Of a stretch of 64,000 bases of DNA, positions 18,501 to 26,820 are shown in pieces. The position numbers and the translations under genes were made by a program. The notes below the pieces were generated by a model that saw nothing but the letters and a program-made list of their open reading frames with translations, had not been told where the DNA came from and did no database searches. How positions within the stretch are numbered: the first letter of the stretch is position 1; each line of letters opens with the position of its first letter. Source of the DNA: Streptomyces corallincola (GTDB lineage: Bacteria; Actinomycetota; Actinomycetes; Streptomycetales; Streptomycetaceae); assembly GCF_019104725.1 (NCBI RefSeq), contig NZ_JAHRXF010000020.1, positions 1-64,000 of the forward strand, written 5' to 3'.

Positions 18501-18807
18501 CCAGGTGTGGATGCCGTACCACTGGGGTTCGGCCGGGCTCACCACGGGTGACGTGGTCAACGACCTGATCGGCGTGGTCGGTGACGGCAATGTGTTCATC
18601 CAGGAGAGCAAGGTGCTGACCTGCGACGTCCAGCCCGGACAGCGCCCGCGCGGCCCCGCCCTGCTGGCGTACGTGGAGGAGTACCGGCAGCGGGCCGGGA
18701 TCACCGTGGAGACCGGTACCCGGATCGCCACGGCGGGCGGCCATCTGGAGCGCGCCCACATCGAACCGGACGAACCGGACGACGACCCGCCCGAGGAGGC
18801 GTCGTGA
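15502..18807 (+). CDS. fdhA: Formate dehydrogenase alpha subunit, selenoprotein (in-frame UGA = selenocysteine)
   Basis: One 1101-residue molybdopterin oxidoreductase read through a UGA at 16069-16071 (residue 190). Reading frames before and after the UGA are the same, and the context NQARI-U-HSATVPGLG matches the active-site NQARV-U-H of selenocysteine formate dehydrogenases. A SECIS hairpin follows directly. The N-terminus has the 4Fe-4S ligands VCPYCAVGCAQ…RLCPKG, then molybdopterin-binding domains (GSNMAEAHP, NIGRPGSGIFALRGH) and a C-terminal dinucleotide-binding domain. It oxidises formate to CO2 and passes electrons to FdhB. ATG at 15502 has GAGGGAG 7 bases upstream. Gene finders will wrongly split this into a 200-residue and an 879-residue protein. 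Confidence 0.95.
16069..16101 (+). promoter_or_regulatory. UGA selenocysteine codon and bacterial SECIS element
   Basis: The UGA at 16069-16071 is followed after 11 bases by a 7-base-pair stem, GGTTCCC (16083-16089) with GGGAGCC (16095-16101), one pair a T-G wobble, closing the loop GGTCT (16090-16094). In E. coli fdhF the SelB-bound loop also contains GGUCU, and stem spacing from the UGA is nearly identical. The element lies inside the coding sequence. Confidence 0.92.
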
Positions 18808-19826
18808 CACGCGAGAACAGCTTCCACGGGCCGCTCGCCGACCCCGCCGGTGAGGCGGGGCACGAGGACCATCCGCCCCGGATGGGGTTCTTCACCGACA
18901 CCTCGGTGTGCATCGGCTGCAAGGCGTGCGAGGTGGCCTGCAAGGAGTGGAACGCCGTACCCGAGGACGGCATCGAGCTGCTGGGCATGTCGTACGACAA
19001 CACCGGCTCGCTGGGCGCCAGTTCGTGGCGGCACGTCGCCTTCATCGAGCAGCAGCGCCCGCTCGGCCACCAGGACGCGGGGCTCACGGACCTCCCCGTC
19101 GGGCCGTCCAGTACGGAGACCACCACCGAGGTCGTCGCGGAGGCGCTGGAGGCCACCGAGCGGGGCGGCGCCAACCTCGGCACCGCCCCGGTGGACCTGG
19201 GCTTCCCCTCGTTCGACCTGCCCGGCGCCGGGTCGGGGGTGGAGAACCGCACCCAGTTCCGCTGGCTGATGTCCTCCGACGTGTGCAAGCACTGCACGCA
19301 CGCCGGGTGCCTGGACGTCTGCCCGACGGGTGCGCTGTTCCGCACCGAGTTCGGCACGGTCGTCGTCCAGCAGGACATCTGCAACGGCTGCGGGTACTGC
19401 GTCTCCGGCTGCCCGTACGGCGTGATCGACCGGCGTCCGGACGACGGGCGCGCCTGGAAGTGCACGATGTGCTACGACCGGCTGCGTGCCGACATGGAGC
19501 CCGCGTGCGCCAAGGCGTGCCCCACGGACTCCATCCAGTTCGGCCCGCTGGACGAGCTGCGCGAACGCGCCGACCGGCGGCTCGCGGACCTGCACGCGAT
19601 CGGCGTGAGCGAGGCACAGCTCTACGGCCGCGATCCCGAGGACGGGGTCGGCGGCGACGGCGCGTTCTTCCTGCTGCTGGACGACCCCGAGGTGTACGGC
19701 TTCCCGCCGGACCCCGTGGTCCCGGCGCGCGACATCAAGTCGATGTGGCAGCACGCGGGCACGGCGGCGGCGATGATGGTGGCCGCCTCGGCGGCGGTGT
19801 TCCTCGGCGGGAGGCGGCGGCGATGA
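18804..19826 (+). CDS. fdhB: Formate dehydrogenase iron-sulfur (beta) subunit
   Basis: A 340-residue protein with four 4Fe-4S cysteine clusters: CIGCKACEVAC near the start, CKHCTHAGCLDVC, CNGCGYCVSGC and CTMC…CAKAC. It carries electrons from FdhA to a membrane subunit. A single C-terminal membrane helix (about residues 318-334, ending RRRR) would anchor the complex. The region between the first two cysteine groups is longer than in E. coli FdnH. GTG start overlaps the fdhA stop as GTGA, and its stop overlaps the next gene as ATGA, so the three subunits are coupled. Confidence 0.93.
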   Translation: MTRENSFHGPLADPAGEAGHEDHPPRMGFFTDTSVCIGCKACEVACKEWNAVPEDGIELLGMSYDNTGSLGASSWRHVAFIEQQRPLGHQDAGLTDLPVGPSSTETTTEVVAEALEATERGGANLGTAPVDLGFPSFDLPGAGSGVENRTQFRWLMSSDVCKHCTHAGCLDVCPTGALFRTEFGTVVVQQDICNGCGYCVSGCPYGVIDRRPDDGRAWKCTMCYDRLRADMEPACAKACPTDSIQFGPLDELRERADRRLADLHAIGVSEAQLYGRDPEDGVGGDGAFFLLLDDPEVYGFPPDPVVPARDIKSMWQHAGTAAAMMVAASAAVFLGGRRRR

Positions 19827-20938
19827 GCGGGGACGGCACGACGGACGAGGGGCGCACGGCACCCGGTGACGGCGCGGGGGGCGGTCCCGCGGGCAACCCG
19901 TCGCACAACGGCGGGAAGCACCGGCGCAGGAAGTACGGGCGCAATCGCGGCGACGACGGCAGCCGCGAGGAATCGATGGTGCCGAGGGCGGAGTTCCAGT
20001 CGTACTACGGGCGGCCGGTGCTGAAGCCGCCGGTGTGGGAGTGGAAGATCCCCGCGTACCTGTTCACCGGCGGGCTGTCCGCCGCGTCCACGATGCTGTC
20101 GGTCGGCGCGGACCTCACCGGGCGTCCGGGGCTGGCCCGCACCGGGCGGGTGGGCGGGGCCGCCGCGCTGGCTGCGAGCATGTACCTGCTGGTGGCCGAC
20201 CTGGGGCGGCCGTTCCGGTTCCACCACATGATGCGGGTGGCGAAGCCGAGTTCACCGATGTCGGTGGGCACCTGGATTCTGATCGCCTACAGCCCCGGCA
20301 GCATGCTCGCGGCCACCGCCGAGCTGCTGCCCGCCTCGCTGCGCGGCACCCTGCCCGGCAGGCTGCTCCGATTCGCGGCCCGCCCGGCGGGCATGTCGGC
20401 GGCCGTGTTCGCGCCCGGCGTCGCCTCGTACACGGCGGTGCTGCTCGCGCAGACGGCGGTGCCCGCGTGGAACGACGCGCACCGCGAACTCCCCTTCGTC
20501 TTCACCGGCTCGGCGGCGGCCAGCGCGGCCGGACTCGGCATGGTGTGCGCCCCGCTGGAGGAGGCGGGCCCGGCCCGGCGGCTCGCCGCGATCGGCGCGG
20601 CCGTCGAGATCGTCGCGTCCCGCATGATCGACCGGCGTCCCGGCTTCGTCACCACCGCCTACACCACCGGCCACCCCCATCATCTGCGCAAGGCGTCCGA
20701 GTACCTCACCCTGGGCGGCGCCCTCACCGCCCTCACCCTGGCCCGCCGCAGCCGTGTCGCGGCGGCCGTCGGCGGCCTCGCGCTGATGGCGGGCAGTGTG
20801 TTCCAGCGCTTCGGCGTCTTCGAGGCGGGTGTCCACTCCACCAAGGACCCGGCGTACGTCGTGAAGCCGCAGCGGGAACGGCTGGACGCGCGCAAGCGCG
20901 AGGAGGCCGAGCGGGCGGCGGAGGCCTCGCAGGAGTAG
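19823..20938 (+). CDS. NrfD-like membrane subunit of formate dehydrogenase
   Basis: A 371-residue polytopic membrane protein resembling the NrfD/PsrC quinone-reducing family. A hydrophilic N-terminal tail of about 65 residues (HRRRKYGRNRG region) precedes about eight or nine membrane helices starting at PAYLFTGGLSAAS. A conserved-looking charged pair is in DLGRP. It replaces the cytochrome b subunit found in other formate dehydrogenases and should pass electrons to menaquinone. ATG at 19823 overlaps fdhB as ATGA. It is the last gene of the operon and runs toward the tRNA-Sec. Confidence 0.85.
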   Translation: MSGDGTTDEGRTAPGDGAGGGPAGNPSHNGGKHRRRKYGRNRGDDGSREESMVPRAEFQSYYGRPVLKPPVWEWKIPAYLFTGGLSAASTMLSVGADLTGRPGLARTGRVGGAAALAASMYLLVADLGRPFRFHHMMRVAKPSSPMSVGTWILIAYSPGSMLAATAELLPASLRGTLPGRLLRFAARPAGMSAAVFAPGVASYTAVLLAQTAVPAWNDAHRELPFVFTGSAAASAAGLGMVCAPLEEAGPARRLAAIGAAVEIVASRMIDRRPGFVTTAYTTGHPHHLRKASEYLTLGGALTALTLARRSRVAAAVGGLALMAGSVFQRFGVFEAGVHSTKDPAYVVKPQRERLDARKREEAERAAEASQE

Positions 20939-20984
20939 CCGGGGGTGCTGCCCTGCGTTGCCCGGAGAGTGGTGATCCGGTCGG

Positions 20985-21077
20985 CGGAGACGGACGGGAA
21001 TCGAACCCGCCTGCCCGAGTTGCTCGGACACCTCGGTTTTGAAGACCGGGAGGGCCACCAGGCTCCCTTACGTCTCC
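20985..21077 (-). tRNA. selC: tRNA-Sec (anticodon UCA)
   Basis: Reading the minus strand from 21077 to 20985 gives a 93-base tRNA with a 7-pair acceptor stem (GGAGACG with CGTCTCC, plus an opposed T/C mismatch where an eighth pair would be), discriminator G and no encoded CCA. It has a long D stem (GGGAG/CTCCC), the anticodon loop CTTCAAA with anticodon TCA at 21040-21042, an 8-pair variable arm around loop CAA, and a T arm (TTCGATT loop, closed by a G-T pair as in E. coli selC). All are hallmarks of tRNA-Sec. It is convergent with the fdh operon, 46 bases from its end. Confidence 0.93.
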
Positions 21078-21129
21078 CCGCGCCGACCACGGCTCACCCG
21101 CCCATTGGAACGCCGACCGGACCGGCCCG

Positions 21130-23187
21130 TCAACGGGCCACGCCGGTGAGTGGTTCCAGCGCCGCCGCCGGGTCCGGGGTGGGGGCGCCCTGGGGCCACC
21201 AGGTCTCCTGGGCGGGGTCGGCTTCGTAGGCGTACCAGAGGTTGTCCCGGCCCAGGCGGAGCTGGAGGTGGCCGTCGGGGTGGGTGAGGCGGTTGCGCCA
21301 GGGGCGGAAGGCGGGCCAGGCGGCGGCGAGGAGAAGGGGGCGGGCGCGGTCGAAACGTCCGGCCGGGGGGTCCCAGGGGTCCTCCAGGACGGCCAGGCCC
21401 TCCGGGCCGCCCTGACGCCAGGCGGCGACCGCACGGGCCAGGTCGCCCGTGGTACGGCCGGTGGCGGCGGCGAGCGTGGCGTAGAGGGAGCGGGTCGCGG
21501 CGGTCAGCCCGGAGCCGGGGCGGGCGGCGGCCAGCCGGACCGCGTCCTGCCACAGCGTCATCCCGCCGACCGGGTCCCGGCCGGTCGTCAGCAGCGCGTG
21601 GGCGCGGGCGGCGGCGTCCGTGGCGAGCTGGTCCAGCGCGAACGGGTCGGGGCCGCCGGGGGACGCCGGGTACACCGGCGGCTGCTCCGGGTGCTTCGGG
21701 GCGGGCAACGGCCTGGGCAGCGGCGGGAGTTGACGCTGCGTGAACGCCTCGGCCGCGCGTACGCCCGGCAGGGTGCGGGGCGCTCCCTCGCGGGCGGCGC
21801 GGGCCGCGCGGGCCGCACTGCGGCGGGACAGCGCGTCCAGCAGCTCGCGCTCGCCCCGGCCGCGCAGCAGGAGCAGCACGAAGGGGTCGGCGTCCAGCAG
21901 GCGTGCCGTCTGGTAGCAGAGGGCCGCCGCGTGCTTGCAGGGGTGCCCGGAGTCGGGGCAACTGCAACGGGGGGACAGGTCACCGGGGCCGGGCAGCAGC
22001 GCCACGCCCCGGTCGGCGAGGGACGGGGGCAACTCCTTGTCCAGCAGCGCCGCGATGTCCCCCTCGCGGTCGGCCGCCGCGTCCAGGAACCGTTCCCACT
22101 CCGCGTCCTCCAGCGTGCGCAGCCGCACCTGCGTCCGGTACGGGCGCGGCCGGCTCCCGCGTACGTACGCCAGCACCGAACCCGGTGTCACGGTGATCGC
22201 GTCCACCTGGCCCTGGTCCGCGTAACTCCGGCCGCGCACCAGCCGCTTGGCGTCCAGCGCGCCGCCCTCCAGCGCCTCGGTCCACGCGTTGCCCCACCAC
22301 GTCCGCGCGAACACCGCCGCGTCGGGCGTCGCCGGGCGCGGGCCGAACGCCGGGAAGGTACGGCGGAGTTCACCGTCCCGGTGCGGGGTGCCCATCGTGG
22401 CGGGCAGTTGGGGTGCGTGGGCGGGGAGCGGCCCGGGCGGCTCCGGTGGGGCGGACGGGGGCGGTGGGGCGGACGGGGCCGGTGGGGCGGACGGGGCGGG
22501 TGGGGGCGGTCCGTCGTCGAGGTCCCGGTTCTCGGGCGGGTCCGGCTCCTCGTCGGTCCACGTCGGCATGCGGAAGGCGTCCTTGAGGAACTGCCGCACC
22601 TCACGCACGGTTTCGGCCCGCGTCGGCGTCACGGGACGCGTACCGGGCGGTGCCTCCTCGGATGCGGAGTGGTCCGGCAGGGCCCTGGGCACCGGGTGCC
22701 CTGTCGCGCGGGCCGCTCGGCGCGTGGCGGCCACCCGCTCCGCCTGTTCCTCGGCCCGCCGCGCCTCCTGGCGAGCCGCCCGCAGCGCCTGCCGGGCGAC
22801 GTCCGCGGGGCGGGGGGTGGGGGCGGCGGGTTCCTCGGCAGTGGATTCCTGGGCAGCGGAGGGTGAGTGGTCTTCGGGGGGTGAATGGTCGTCGAGGGGT
22901 GACGGCTCGGTGGTCTCCCCGTGTGCCTCACCGGCGGCGAGTCCGGCACGACCGGTGCGCTTCGGCTCGCCCGCCGCCGACCCCGACCACGGCTCCGCGC
23001 CGACTGCGGCGCCCGTCTCCCCCGGTGCTTCGGGTGCTTCGGGTGCGTCAGGTGCGTCGAGACCGGCCTCCGCCGCCTCGGGCCCGCCCGTATCGGCAGC
23101 ATCGGCGGCGTTCCGCTCACGGGCCGCGCGCAGGGCGCGGCGAGCCGCGTCCGCGGGCCGGGGCGTTCCGGTGTCCTCGGTACTCAC
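21130..23187 (-). CDS. SWIM zinc-finger protein coupled to a SNF2 helicase
   Basis: A 685-residue protein. The N-terminal third is low-complexity and alanine/proline rich, with two repeated ADAARRALRAAR-like segments near residues 10 and 140. The C-terminal half contains a SWIM zinc finger, CSCPDSGHPCKHAAAL (about residue 410), which binds DNA or protein. GTG start at 23187 overlaps the stop of the SNF2 gene as GTGA, so the two are translationally coupled and probably interact. This gene pair recurs in streptomycetes; its role is unknown, possibly DNA repair or chromosome remodelling. It lies 53 bases upstream of tRNA-Sec on the same strand. Confidence 0.88.
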   Translation of the reverse strand: MSTEDTGTPRPADAARRALRAARERNAADAADTGGPEAAEAGLDAPDAPEAPEAPGETGAAVGAEPWSGSAAGEPKRTGRAGLAAGEAHGETTEPSPLDDHSPPEDHSPSAAQESTAEEPAAPTPRPADVARQALRAARQEARRAEEQAERVAATRRAARATGHPVPRALPDHSASEEAPPGTRPVTPTRAETVREVRQFLKDAFRMPTWTDEEPDPPENRDLDDGPPPPAPSAPPAPSAPPPPSAPPEPPGPLPAHAPQLPATMGTPHRDGELRRTFPAFGPRPATPDAAVFARTWWGNAWTEALEGGALDAKRLVRGRSYADQGQVDAITVTPGSVLAYVRGSRPRPYRTQVRLRTLEDAEWERFLDAAADREGDIAALLDKELPPSLADRGVALLPGPGDLSPRCSCPDSGHPCKHAAALCYQTARLLDADPFVLLLLRGRGERELLDALSRRSAARAARAAREGAPRTLPGVRAAEAFTQRQLPPLPRPLPAPKHPEQPPVYPASPGGPDPFALDQLATDAAARAHALLTTGRDPVGGMTLWQDAVRLAAARPGSGLTAATRSLYATLAAATGRTTGDLARAVAAWRQGGPEGLAVLEDPWDPPAGRFDRARPLLLAAAWPAFRPWRNRLTHPDGHLQLRLGRDNLWYAYEADPAQETWWPQGAPTPDPAAALEPLTGVAR

Positions 23188-26060
23188 GGTGTCCTCCGGA
23201 GCGAGACGAGGTCGGACAGTTCGCGGTCGGTGAGTTCGGTCAGTGCCGCCTCTCCGTGGCCGAGGATCGCGTCCGCGAGGGCGCGTTTGGCGGCGAGCAT
23301 CTCCGCGACACGGTCCTCGACGGTGCCCTCGGTGACCAGGCGGTGGACCTGGACGGGCTGGGTCTGGCCGATGCGGTAGGCGCGGTCGGTGGCCTGTTCC
23401 TCGACGGCCGGGTTCCACCAGCGGTCGAAGTGGACGACGTGCCCGGCGCGGGTGAGGTTGAGGCCGGTCCCGGCGGCCTTGAGGGAGAGGACGAGGACCG
23501 GGACCCGGCCGTCCTGGAAGCGGTCCACCATGTGCTCCCGCTCGGGGATCGGGGTGCCGCCGTGCAGGAGATCGACGGGGACCGCGCGGGCGGTCAGGTG
23601 GGCGGTGATCAGGCGGGCCATGCCCACGTACTGGGTGAAGACGAGGACCGAGCCGTCCTCGGCCAGCACGGTGTCCAACAGCTCGTCCAGCAGGGCGAGT
23701 TTGCCGGAGCGGGCGGCGAGCCGGTCGGCGGGGGCGGCGGTCTCCTTGAGGTAGAGCGCGGGGTGGTCGCAGACCTGTTTGAGGGCGCCGAGGAGTTTGA
23801 GGACGAGTCCCCGGCGGGCGATGCCCCGCGCGTCCTCGATGGCGAGCATGGACTCGCGCACCACCGCCTCGTACAGCGCGGCCTGTTCGCGGGTAAGCGG
23901 CACCGGGTGGTCGGTCTCGGTCTTGGGCGGGAGTTCGGGGACGATGCCGGGATCGGACTTGCGGCGGCGCAGCAGGAACGGCCGGACCAGCCGGGCGAGG
24001 CGTTCGACGGCCTCGGCGTCCTCCCCGTTCTCGGCGGCGCGGGCGTGCCGGGCGCGGAAGGAGGTCAGCGGGCCGAGCAGTCCGGGCGTGGTCCAGTCGA
24101 GCAGCGCCCACAGCTCGGAGAGGTTGTTCTCGACGGGGGTGCCGGTGAGGGCGACGCGGGCGGGCGCGGGCAGGGTGCGCAGCGCCTTGGCGGTCGCGGA
24201 GTACGGGTTCTTGACGTGCTGTGCCTCGTCGGCGACGACCATGCTCCAGGGCTGTTCCGCGAGCTGTGCGGCGGCGGAGCGCATGGTGCCGTAGGTGGTG
24301 AGGACGAAGCCGCCGGTGAGGCCGTCCAGGGTGCGGTCGGGGCCGTGGAAGCGGCGGACGGGGACACCGGGCGCGAAGCGGTTGATCTCGCGCTGCCAGT
24401 TGCCGAGCAGGGAGGCGGGGCAGACGACGAGGGTCGGCTCGGGGCGGTCGCGTCGCAGGTGGAGGGCGATGAGGGTGATCGTCTTGCCGAGGCCCATGTC
24501 GTCGGCGAGGCAGCCGCCGAGGCCGAGGGAGGTCATCAGGTCGAGCCAGGCCAGCCCGCGCAGTTGGTAGTCGCGGAGGGTGGCGGCGAGGCCGGGCGGG
24601 GGTTCGGCGGGGGCGAGCCCGGCGGTGAGGCGGTCGCGGAGGGCGGCGAGGGCACCGGCGGGGACGGCCTCGACGGTCTCGCCGTCCACCTCGGCGGTGC
24701 CGGTCAGCGCGACGGACAGCGCGTCCACCGGGTCGAGCAGGCCGAGTTCGCGTTTGCGGGCCTTGCGGACGAGCGCCGGATCGACCAGCACCCAGCGGTC
24801 CCGGAGCCGTACGACGGGCCGGTGCGCCTCCGCCAGGGTGTCCATCTCGGCCTCGGTGAGCGGGTCGCCGCCGAGCGCCAGCTCCCAGCGGAAGCGGAGC
24901 AGGTCCTCGCTCTCGAAGAACCCCGTGCCGTCGGTGGCCGAGCCGGGCGCGGAGCGGACCACGGCGACGGCGGTGAGGTCGCGGGCGAGGTCGCGCGGCC
25001 AGTGCACGGCGACCCCGGACGCGGCCAGCCGGGACGCCGCCGCGCCGAGCAGGTCACCGGCCTCCTCCTCGGAGAGCGCGAGGACGTCGGGCACGTCGAG
25101 TTCGGCCAGGCGTTCCAGCGGCGGCCACACACGGGCGGCGCGCCGGACCGCGAGGGCGGCGTCCACGCGGGCGCGCGGGCCGAACGCGGTGTCGGCGTCC
25201 CCGGCCCACAGGGCCGCCGCGTCGGCCACCAGGGTGGGGTCGGCGAGGCTGTGCACCTGGACGACGGCGGCTCCGGCCCGGCGGGCGTCCGTGTCGCCGG
25301 TGTCGAAGACCTGATCGGCGGCGAGGTCGAGGCGGAGCGAGATCCGGACGCCCGCGTCCATTCCGGCGGCGACCTCGGCGGCCCAGTCCCGCGCGCCGGG
25401 CAGGGCCTGCGCGGTGCGGGCGGCGAAGGGCCCGCCGGAGGTGTGCGGGGCGGCCGGGGTGCGGGGCAGGGTGTCCGCGACGGCGTCCAGGAAGGCGCGG
25501 ACCAGCGCCTCGGGCTCGGGCAGCAGCAGCGGTCCGGGGCCGGGCAGCGGGACGGCGTGCCCCTCGGGCGGCAGGGCGGCGGCGATGGCGCGCAGGTGGG
25601 CGATGTCGTCGGGTTCCAGTGGCCCGGCGCGCCAGGCGTCGTGCCCGCTCGGGGTGAGACCGGGCAGCAGACGGCCCCGTGCGGCCAGGCGCAGCGCGTG
25701 CAGGGCGGCGGCGCCCCAGCAGGCGGTGGCCGGGTGGGCGGCCGGGTCGCGCCGGGCGCGGACCAGCAGGGGCAGGGCGTCGGCGACGGGCAGGGTCAGC
25801 GCGGGCACCCGGTGACGGCGTACGGCCGCGCCCCGGCGCCGTACGACGGTCAGCTCCTCGTGGCGCACGGAGTCGTCCGGGGTGGCGCCGGGGGCGGGGT
25901 CCGGCGGCGGGGTGCCCTCGGGGTCCCAGAAGGCCAGGCGGCCGTCGCGCGGGAGGGGGGCGGGCAGGAAGACGCACGCGAGCCGGAGCGGGACGGTGTC
26001 GGCGGCCGTCGCGTCCCCGGCCGGTCCGGCCGCGTGGACGACTGTCGTGTCCGTGCTCAT
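23184..26060 (-). CDS. SNF2-family DEAD/DEAH helicase
   Basis: A 958-residue SNF2/Rad54-like ATPase. Motif I is DDMGLGKT, motif II DEAQ in VVADEAQHVKN, motif III LTGTPVENN, motif V-like FTQYVGM, and motif VI in DRAYRIGQ. The N-terminal about 400 residues resemble the helicase-associated region of bacterial SNF2 proteins. It remodels protein-DNA complexes. ATG at 26060 follows GGGAGG by about 9 bases; a GTG 4 codons upstream overlaps that site. It is the first gene of the pair with the SWIM protein. Promoter position in 26061-26220 is unclear. Confidence 0.9.
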   Translation of the reverse strand: MSTDTTVVHAAGPAGDATAADTVPLRLACVFLPAPLPRDGRLAFWDPEGTPPPDPAPGATPDDSVRHEELTVVRRRGAAVRRHRVPALTLPVADALPLLVRARRDPAAHPATACWGAAALHALRLAARGRLLPGLTPSGHDAWRAGPLEPDDIAHLRAIAAALPPEGHAVPLPGPGPLLLPEPEALVRAFLDAVADTLPRTPAAPHTSGGPFAARTAQALPGARDWAAEVAAGMDAGVRISLRLDLAADQVFDTGDTDARRAGAAVVQVHSLADPTLVADAAALWAGDADTAFGPRARVDAALAVRRAARVWPPLERLAELDVPDVLALSEEEAGDLLGAAASRLAASGVAVHWPRDLARDLTAVAVVRSAPGSATDGTGFFESEDLLRFRWELALGGDPLTEAEMDTLAEAHRPVVRLRDRWVLVDPALVRKARKRELGLLDPVDALSVALTGTAEVDGETVEAVPAGALAALRDRLTAGLAPAEPPPGLAATLRDYQLRGLAWLDLMTSLGLGGCLADDMGLGKTITLIALHLRRDRPEPTLVVCPASLLGNWQREINRFAPGVPVRRFHGPDRTLDGLTGGFVLTTYGTMRSAAAQLAEQPWSMVVADEAQHVKNPYSATAKALRTLPAPARVALTGTPVENNLSELWALLDWTTPGLLGPLTSFRARHARAAENGEDAEAVERLARLVRPFLLRRRKSDPGIVPELPPKTETDHPVPLTREQAALYEAVVRESMLAIEDARGIARRGLVLKLLGALKQVCDHPALYLKETAAPADRLAARSGKLALLDELLDTVLAEDGSVLVFTQYVGMARLITAHLTARAVPVDLLHGGTPIPEREHMVDRFQDGRVPVLVLSLKAAGTGLNLTRAGHVVHFDRWWNPAVEEQATDRAYRIGQTQPVQVHRLVTEGTVEDRVAEMLAAKRALADAILGHGEAALTELTDRELSDLVSLRRTP

Positions 26061-26220
26061 ACGCGTGGTCACCTCCCGCCCTCCGGTCGTGTCGTTCGTC
26101 TCCGACTTTAAGGGCGGGGTCTGACAACCGGCTCCGGCGGGCGCACCACGCCGGACGCGGGGGCCGGGGCACGGACCCGCGGGCACGGGCGCCGGAGTCG
26201 CGGCGGCTCCGCCGGAAGCC

Positions 26221-26820
26221 CTACGGCACCGTCCGCGAGACCACGTACACCATCGGGAACTTGGGGTCGGAGGTGTTGACCACGATGTCCTGGGTGGGGG
26301 CGGGGTTCTTGCGGGTGCGGGTGAGGCCGGACCAGGGGCCCTGGCCGGTGAACTCCCAGCCGGCGATCCTGCGGTCGCGTTCGGTGATGGGCAGGCCGCC
26401 CTTGTCGGGGTCGGCGGGCTTCAGGTCGGCGGAGCGCCTGCCGAGGGTGCCGAGGAAGCTCTCCAGGCCCGCGTCGTTGGTGCGGAACTGTGTGTAGAGG
26501 CGGCTGGTCTTCCAGTTGTTGGTCTCGTAGTACGCGACCCGGTCGGCGGGGTGCGGCACGGCGATCTGGTAGAGGCGGCGCTGCACCTTGGACGGCCAGC
26601 CCTCGGTGAGGCCGGTCGCGGAGTACTTCTTCTCCTTGTCCTTGCCGCTGTCGCGGCTCTGGTTCGCGGAGATGATCAGATAACCGGCCGGGATACCGAT
26701 GAGCAGCACGATGATGATGAGGGTCAGCGCCCGGCGCTTCGCCTTGCGGCGCGGGTTCTCCGGCGGGCGGCCCGAGGGTTCACCGGGGGGCGGTGACTGG
26801 TGGGGCAGCGGGGCGGTCAT
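26221..26820 (-). CDS. Membrane-anchored hypothetical protein downstream of ROK kinase
   Basis: A 199-residue protein with one N-terminal membrane helix (about residues 32-52, after a proline-rich and basic RRKAKRRAL segment) and an extracytoplasmic domain of about 145 residues with no recognised motif. ATG at 26820 overlaps the ROK kinase stop as ATGA, so it is coupled to the kinase. Function unknown; there is no lipobox cysteine. Its 3' end faces the SNF2 gene on the same strand. Confidence 0.78.
   Translation of the reverse strand: MTAPLPHQSPPPGEPSGRPPENPRRKAKRRALTLIIIVLLIGIPAGYLIISANQSRDSGKDKEKKYSATGLTEGWPSKVQRRLYQIAVPHPADRVAYYETNNWKTSRLYTQFRTNDAGLESFLGTLGRRSADLKPADPDKGGLPITERDRRIAGWEFTGQGPWSGLTRTRKNPAPTQDIVVNTSDPKFPMVYVVSRTVP

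Noticed and set aside
15349..18810. 1153-residue minus-strand ORF
   Set aside because: Antisense shadow of the selenoprotein gene and its neighbour; no domain or plausible start.
22650..26111. 1153-residue plus-strand ORF
   Set aside because: Antisense to the SWIM and SNF2 genes, which carry clear motifs.
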